In this document: piece after piece, positions 59,825-64,000 of the stretch
Position numbering within the stretch: position 1 is the stretch's first letter
How the letters are laid out: each line of letters begins with the position of its first letter
Source: Leptolinea sp964420995
GTDB taxonomy: Bacteria > Chloroflexota > Anaerolineae > Anaerolineales > Anaerolineaceae
Length of the DNA stretch: 64,000 bases
Direction: 5' to 3'
Assembly: GCA_964420995.1 (NCBI GenBank)
Contig: CAYQUX010000002.1
Location: 62,001-126,000, forward strand
The notes under the pieces: model-generated
Database searches by the model: none
What the model saw: the letters and a program-made list of their open reading frames with translations, nothing else
Told to the model about the DNA's origin: nothing
Translations under genes and position numbers: made by a program

Positions 59825-60814
59825 CTACAATCCAAGATAACTGGCAATGAAACCGGATCCCCATGAAATGTGCATGGTCATGATGGCCAATGGCATGCCG
59901 ACAGCCAAAGACGCATCTTTCCGCTTTTTCATCTCCGGAAACGACGCAACGGTGATTATACACAGATATACCAGAAATACGGCCGGCAAACCTGCCAACA
60001 ATGGTGGAAAAATCAGGCCGGCAATTAGTAAAAAAAACAATCCGAGCACAAACACCGGGGGTAGGAGCTGCCTCGGCTTAATGGAAGACGGATATCTTTT
60101 AATCATCCTGGCTTTCCAGTATCCGTACCGCCAGTATTGGCTTGCCAGAGCCTTCAAAGTGGCCCGCGAATAATACTGACACACAATCTCGGAGTTAAAC
60201 CAGATCGTCCCGCCCTTCATCCGAATCCGTGTGTTCAATTCATAATCTTCATTGGTCAACAGAGTCTCATCAAAGAGACCTATCCGATTAAATAGCTCAC
60301 GGTAATAACTTCCAAATGGAACTGTATCCACTGGTCCGGGCTCACCCGAAATGCGATAACGAACATTGCCCACCCCTAACGGATGTGCTGCCGCCGCGGC
60401 AATTCCGCGAGCCACCCAGGTATCTTCTCCCGGAATGATCTCCCACCTCCCGCCGACATTTTCACCCTTCTTAGCCAGTAGATCTTTCACGCAATTGGAA
60501 ACATAATCTTCCCGGGGCAATGAATGCGCATCCATACGGATAATAATGTCGTGTTTTGCTTCCTGTATTGCCAGGTTCAACCCTGTCGGAATTTTGCGGC
60601 CTGGATTTTTGACTACGCGCACTTGAAATTCGGGATGTTCTTCCGCAAAACTCTGAATCTTTTCCAAAGTTCCGTCGTCTGACTGCCCATCTGCGATGAT
60701 CACTTCCAGAGAATCCAGCGGGTAGGTTTGCCGGTATATGGCAAACAGCACATTGCTGATGGTCTTTTCTTCATTCAGGCAGGGAATAATGATTGAAACA
60801 CTTGTCATGGTCAA
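59825..60814 (-). CDS. Glycosyltransferase family 2 (ExoA-like)
   Basis: A 329-residue enzyme with a cytoplasmic GT-A domain and two or three C-terminal membrane helices (about 255-325). SIIIPCLNEEKTI, IIADGQSDDGT and the DxD-like metal site IIRMDAHSLP are typical of ExoA, which extends a lipid-linked glycan in succinoglycan synthesis. NEDYELNTRIRMKGG is the acceptor/base motif (ED). Its ATG overlaps the kinase stop by 4 bp. Confidence 0.9.
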   Translation of the reverse strand: MTMTSVSIIIPCLNEEKTISNVLFAIYRQTYPLDSLEVIIADGQSDDGTLEKIQSFAEEHPEFQVRVVKNPGRKIPTGLNLAIQEAKHDIIIRMDAHSLPREDYVSNCVKDLLAKKGENVGGRWEIIPGEDTWVARGIAAAAAHPLGVGNVRYRISGEPGPVDTVPFGSYYRELFNRIGLFDETLLTNEDYELNTRIRMKGGTIWFNSEIVCQYYSRATLKALASQYWRYGYWKARMIKRYPSSIKPRQLLPPVFVLGLFFLLIAGLIFPPLLAGLPAVFLVYLCIITVASFPEMKKRKDASLAVGMPLAIMTMHISWGSGFIASYLGL

Positions 60815-62235
60815 TTTCGATGAATTTTCACGGTTTGTTTTTCGGCGGATGGCAAACGAACAAAAAATGTGCTGCCCTTCCCTGGTTCACTGGTCGCCCA
60901 TATCTCACCGTTATGTGAGATCACAATCTGGCGGGCGATGGCCAAGCCCAGGCCAATACCATGACTTGAGCCTCCGCGTCTGGATTTATCCACCTGATAA
61001 AAACGTTCGAAAATTCGAGCCTCTTCATGGTTGGGGATCCCTGTTCCGGTATCCGACACAGATGCCAGCACACTGCTCTGGTCGGTAACCAGCTTGATCG
61101 TGATCAACCCGCCAGCCGGAGTAAATTTTATGGCATTATCCACAAGGTTGGTAAATACCTGCGCGAGCCTGTCGCCATCTCCCATAACAAGAAGGTCTGG
61201 CATGATTTTCTTCTCTATTGTCAGGTTCGCCGCTTGTATCAGGGGATGCATTTTTTCATCCAATTGATCCAGTATCAGCGATAAATTGACCTGAGTAAAT
61301 TTCATATTGGCCATGCCCTGCTCCAACCGGGACAGGGTTAGCAGGTCGAGCACCAGACGGTGCATGCGTGAAGATTCATCATAAATCACGTTGGCCGCCT
61401 GCATTAATTCCTCATGGGTGCTGGCAGCGCCATCTTGAATGGATTGGGCAAATCCCTGAATGGATGTCAATGGTGTCTTTAATTCATGAGAAACATTTGC
61501 CAGAAAATCCCGCTGCGATTCTTCCGTGCGCTGCACTCGTTTACTCATCTGATTAAACGATTCAGCCAGTTCCTGAATTTCGCGAGGCCCATCTTTTTCA
61601 AGGACCGGGTAATGGCCGCCTTCAATTTGACGGGTACCATCTGACAACCGCTTCAGTGGGTTGCCAATCCATGCTGACATGAACAAACCAAGCATAAAAG
61701 CCAGGAAAAGCGCGATCAAACTTCCCTGCAGCATCGGTTGAATAATTTCGTCCCGCAGGATCGCTCGAAATTCCAATACAGGCTGCCGCGAAGCTGCCAT
61801 AAGATAAAGAGAACTGTTCAACGGACGAAGGATATACAGCCAGGTTTTGTGGTCCAGATCCGTGAATGTGCTGAAAGAGATGGGGTCATTACCGGTAATC
61901 TTCAGGGGCACCTCAAAATCAGGGAAGGGAGCTGACCTGCCTGTACCGCTGTCCACCAAAGCATGACCCTGTTCGTCTATGATGGCAAACCGGATATTAT
62001 TCTGACGGTTTTCCTTAATCAGGGTGTTCTCCAAAACATCCAGATCAAATTGGTTCTTTAGCAGGATGCGGTTGGCGAGAGAAGATTGTGCCAGGCGTAA
62101 TTCCATGATCGACTGGCGGTAAAAAAGCGGGCTGCGATTCAACGTAGAAATCGTTGTACCAATCATGCCCACCACCGAGGCAATGATCACAAACGAATAA
62201 CTCAACCACAATCGGGAGCGGATGGAGGAAAGCAT
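60811..62235 (-). CDS. Membrane sensor histidine kinase
   Basis: A 474-residue kinase with two membrane helices (about 12-32 and 168-190), a roughly 135-residue extracytoplasmic sensor, a HAMP domain (about 191-240), HisKA with SHELKTPLTS (His250) and an ATPase with NLVDNAIKF, DTGTGIP and GIGLGLAIA. It forms a pair with the upstream regulator (one-base TGATG overlap) and precedes an exopolysaccharide operon. The signal is unknown. Confidence 0.9.
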   Translation of the reverse strand: MLSSIRSRLWLSYSFVIIASVVGMIGTTISTLNRSPLFYRQSIMELRLAQSSLANRILLKNQFDLDVLENTLIKENRQNNIRFAIIDEQGHALVDSGTGRSAPFPDFEVPLKITGNDPISFSTFTDLDHKTWLYILRPLNSSLYLMAASRQPVLEFRAILRDEIIQPMLQGSLIALFLAFMLGLFMSAWIGNPLKRLSDGTRQIEGGHYPVLEKDGPREIQELAESFNQMSKRVQRTEESQRDFLANVSHELKTPLTSIQGFAQSIQDGAASTHEELMQAANVIYDESSRMHRLVLDLLTLSRLEQGMANMKFTQVNLSLILDQLDEKMHPLIQAANLTIEKKIMPDLLVMGDGDRLAQVFTNLVDNAIKFTPAGGLITIKLVTDQSSVLASVSDTGTGIPNHEEARIFERFYQVDKSRRGGSSHGIGLGLAIARQIVISHNGEIWATSEPGKGSTFFVRLPSAEKQTVKIHRN

Positions 62236-62918
62236 CAGGCGGTTAATTTGTATCCAATACCGGTGATAGTTTCAATATGGACACCGCTGCCTTCAATCTT
62301 TGACCGCAATTGGGCAATATGTACGTCAACAGTGCGCGTCTGGCCAAAATACTCAAAACCCCAGGCCAGATTGAGTAACTTTTCACGGGTTAAAACCAGT
62401 CCCCGGTTTTTGGCGAGAACCCAGAGGACCTCAAATTCCTGGGTTCGCAGTGATAACGGTTTATCACCCATGTACACTTCCCGTCGAGCCGGATCGATCA
62501 CCAGGTTTCCCACGCGAAGCATTTCTCCGCTGGTTTCCTTGCCAAACCTTTCGGACCGGCGTAATATCACCTTAACCCGGGCTGTCAACTCGCGGGGATT
62601 AAATGGTTTGGTCATATAGTCATCTGCGCCCAATTCCAGCCCAAGGATCTTGTCAATATCATCATCCCGGGCGGTCAACATAATCACAGGTACGTTGTTC
62701 TTTTCCCGTCGCAGCCGCTTGCACACTTCCAAACCATCAAGTTCGGGAAGCATAACATCAAGAACGACCAGATTGGGTTTTTTTGAGCGAATGGTTTCCA
62801 GCGCGCTCTTGCCATCGGCAGATGAAATGATCCGGTACCCTTCACGTTCGAGGTACATGCGCGCCAGTTGGATAATATTCGGCTCGTCATCCACGAGCAG
62901 GATTAATTCATCTGACAT
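62235..62918 (-). CDS. Response regulator, OmpR family
   Basis: A 227-residue regulator with the acidic pair Asp10-Asp11, phospho-acceptor Asp54 (VVLDVMLPELDG), TKPFNP Lys and a winged helix ending in GQTRTVDVHIAQLRSKIEG and ETITGIGYKL. No Shine-Dalgarno precedes ATG; a -10-like TTTAAT ends six bases upstream, so a leaderless start is possible. It begins the seven-gene run that continues through the FemAB genes. Confidence 0.88.
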   Translation of the reverse strand: MSDELILLVDDEPNIIQLARMYLEREGYRIISSADGKSALETIRSKKPNLVVLDVMLPELDGLEVCKRLRREKNNVPVIMLTARDDDIDKILGLELGADDYMTKPFNPRELTARVKVILRRSERFGKETSGEMLRVGNLVIDPARREVYMGDKPLSLRTQEFEVLWVLAKNRGLVLTREKLLNLAWGFEYFGQTRTVDVHIAQLRSKIEGSGVHIETITGIGYKLTA

Positions 62919-62959
62919 TTTTTATTAAATCATTTTCTACCGCAATAAAGTAAAGAGCT

Positions 62960-63373
62960 CTAATCACCATTATTACTCGGATCAATGGCAACCAGTTCAA
63001 TTTCAACCTGGCCATTTTTCGGTAAGCCGGCTACCTGAATGGTGGAACGGGCGGGATAGTTGCCCACAAAAAATTCACCATAAATGGCATTCATTTTTTG
63101 AAAATCAGCCATATCTTTTAGAAATACGGTGGTTTTGACAACATAAGACAGGTCCGAACCGGCCGCTTCCAGAACATTTTTCAGGTTGGTCAGAACCTGG
63201 CGGGTTTGTGCCTCCACCCCACCTTCAACCAGTTCGTTCGTTTCCGGGTTCAATCCGGTTTGACCGGAACAATAAATGAATTGGCCAGCCTTGATGGCGG
63301 CAGAATATGGTCCCAGTGCCTTCGGAGCTTTGGGAGCAATAACCACTTTTTTCTCTTTACAGGAACAGGACAT
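62960..63373 (-). CDS. ridA: RidA family reactive enamine/imine deaminase
   Basis: RidA trimers hydrolyse reactive enamines and imines, such as 2-aminoacrylate, preventing damage to PLP enzymes. The 137 residues have GPYSAAIKAGQFIYCSGQTG, YPARSTIQV with the catalytic-site Arg, and the closing VEIELVAIDP with the conserved Glu. The N terminus has two extra Cys (MSCSCKEKK). AAGGAG is eight bases before ATG. It is 41 bases upstream of the two-component regulator. Confidence 0.93.
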   Translation of the reverse strand: MSCSCKEKKVVIAPKAPKALGPYSAAIKAGQFIYCSGQTGLNPETNELVEGGVEAQTRQVLTNLKNVLEAAGSDLSYVVKTTVFLKDMADFQKMNAIYGEFFVGNYPARSTIQVAGLPKNGQVEIELVAIDPSNNGD

Positions 63374-63398
63374 TTCGATTCTCCTTGATTATCAGGTT

Positions 63399-63427
63399 AT
63401 TCTAAGGCAAAGGTGAATTGTTGACAA
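63399..63427 (-). promoter_or_regulatory. Sigma-70 promoter of ridA
   Basis: TTGTCA (63427-63422), a 17-base spacer and TAGAAT (63404-63399) on the minus strand, each one mismatch from consensus. The start would fall near 63392, about 18 bases before the ridA ATG. The same region probably also holds the plus-strand promoter of the next gene (TATAAT at 63456-63461). Confidence 0.8.
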
Positions 63428-63501
63428 CAGATTTGTGCATTACCCTAAGAATACCTATAATTTTAACTTGATTGTTTTCTGTATATGAAAGGAGTATTTG
63501 T

Positions 63502-63906
63502 ATGACCGCCATAAAGGATATTGAAGGCATCGGGGACATTTATATGAAGAAATTACACGGTATCGGCATCAACACGGTGGAAGCTCTGCTGGAAAAAGGT
63601 GCCGCAAAAAAAGGCCGTGAAGAAATTTCGAAAGATACAGGGATTGATGAACATAAAATTCTGGAATGGGTAAACCGGGCAGATCTGTACCGCATCAAAG
63701 GGATTGGTTCAGAATACTCGGATTTATTGGAAGCCTCTGGTGTTGATACTGTAGTTGAATTATCCAAACGCCGCGCTGACAACCTGACAGAAAAGATGGT
63801 GGAAGTAAATATCGAGAAGAAATTGGTACGCCGCATACCAACCCAGCAAATGGTGGAAGGCTGGATAACCGAAGCCAAAACCCTCCCTAGAATCGTTTCC
63901 TACTGA
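63502..63906 (+). CDS. DUF4332-like helix-hairpin-helix protein
   Basis: A 134-residue protein with two helix-hairpin-helix-like segments: IEGIGDIYMKKLHGIGINTV and IKGIGSEYSDLLEASGVDTV, followed by a helical RRADNLTEKMVEVNIEKK region. This matches DUF4332 proteins, which are inferred to bind DNA but have no known function. The ATG at 63502 follows AAGGAG by seven bases; the ATG at 63472 is not supported. It diverges from ridA. Confidence 0.75.
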   Translation: MTAIKDIEGIGDIYMKKLHGIGINTVEALLEKGAAKKGREEISKDTGIDEHKILEWVNRADLYRIKGIGSEYSDLLEASGVDTVVELSKRRADNLTEKMVEVNIEKKLVRRIPTQQMVEGWITEAKTLPRIVSY

Positions 63907-64000
63907 TCGTCTTTCAATCCAGGGAAAAGCAAGGATGGCAGAATACTCCATTCAGACGATGGGTAAGGTAAACCATCCAGAATATCACCACCGGAACCAA
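63900..64000 (-). CDS. Possible 3' end of a minus-strand gene leaving the window
   Basis: A frame open from the window edge to a TAG at 63902-63900 gives about 32 residues (GDILDGLPYPSSEWSILPSL). Its stop is interleaved with that of the plus-strand gene. Nothing identifies it, and it may be chance. Confidence 0.25.
   Translation of the reverse strand, partial: GSGGDILDGLPYPSSEWSILPSLLFPGLKDDQ

Noticed and set aside
59802..59963. N-terminal extension of the polyprenyl glycosylphosphotransferase
   Set aside because: The extra 54 residues are Cys/His-rich and run inside the GT2 gene; the ATG at 59801 gives a normal family length.
1..64000. CRISPR array, insertion sequence, prophage or rRNA
   Set aside because: No regular direct repeats with spacers, transposase motifs, integrase or rRNA sequence were seen.

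Overview
The window looks like chromosomal DNA of a Chloroflexota bacterium, most likely class Anaerolineae. This is an inference from gene content: Ser/Thr kinases carrying extracytoplasmic TolB-type propellers, a DUF348-G5-TolB lipoprotein, runs of GT-C membrane glycosyltransferases, a PPi-type phosphofructokinase, and tRNA genes without an encoded CCA. No phage, insertion sequence, CRISPR array or rRNA was seen. Genes are tightly packed and no gene-free stretch exceeds 300 bases.

Layout. 1-9100: the tail of a LarA-like racemase, tRNA-Leu(GAG), plsX, a degenerate NERD-like membrane protein, the scpB-rluB pair, two lipoproteins, a UDP-glucuronate decarboxylase-like epimerase with GtrA, rsmD and a Nudix hydrolase. 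9150-12910: a glycolytic block (DegS-like histidine kinase, PPi-type phosphofructokinase, class II aldolase-family protein). 13016-24448: a membrane SRPBCC protein and seven polytopic GT-C-type proteins, six on the minus strand and one divergent.

24463-38052 (read right to left) is the most striking block: phoB-phoR, then a separately promoted run pstS-pstC-pstA-pstB-phoU, two thymidylate-kinase-like P-loop proteins, a CHAD protein, a metallophosphoesterase, an exopolyphosphatase-type HD protein, a SAM hydroxide adenosyltransferase and a GNAT protein. All 14 genes are co-oriented and several overlap by 4 bp. Phosphate sensing and uptake therefore sit beside proteins expected to bind or turn over polyphosphate, plus two kinases of unknown substrate. 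An 11-bp-phased TT-start repeat upstream of pstS looks like a PHO box.

38027-43405: an exopolysaccharide module (GT4, heparinase II/III-like, a fused dehydrogenase/Gfo-Idh-MocA protein) whose last gene overlaps phoB. 43440-47000: ruvA, an rRNA/tRNA 2'-O-methyltransferase, ruvC, yebC and a pentapeptide-repeat protein. 47089-50182: tRNA-Leu(TAA), a PHP phosphoesterase, psuG and a Thr/Pro-rich surface protein. 50279-54426: two overlapping Ser/Thr kinase-TolB receptors, the second with a degraded kinase core. 54423-62918 (minus): a two-component system coupled to a polysaccharide operon (GT2, polyprenyl glycosylphosphotransferase, CapD-type dehydratase, two FemAB-like transferases). 62960-64000: ridA and a DUF4332-like helix-hairpin-helix protein.

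The main themes are cell-envelope polysaccharide synthesis and phosphate/polyphosphate homeostasis. Family names come from motif recognition by eye; no database search was run.
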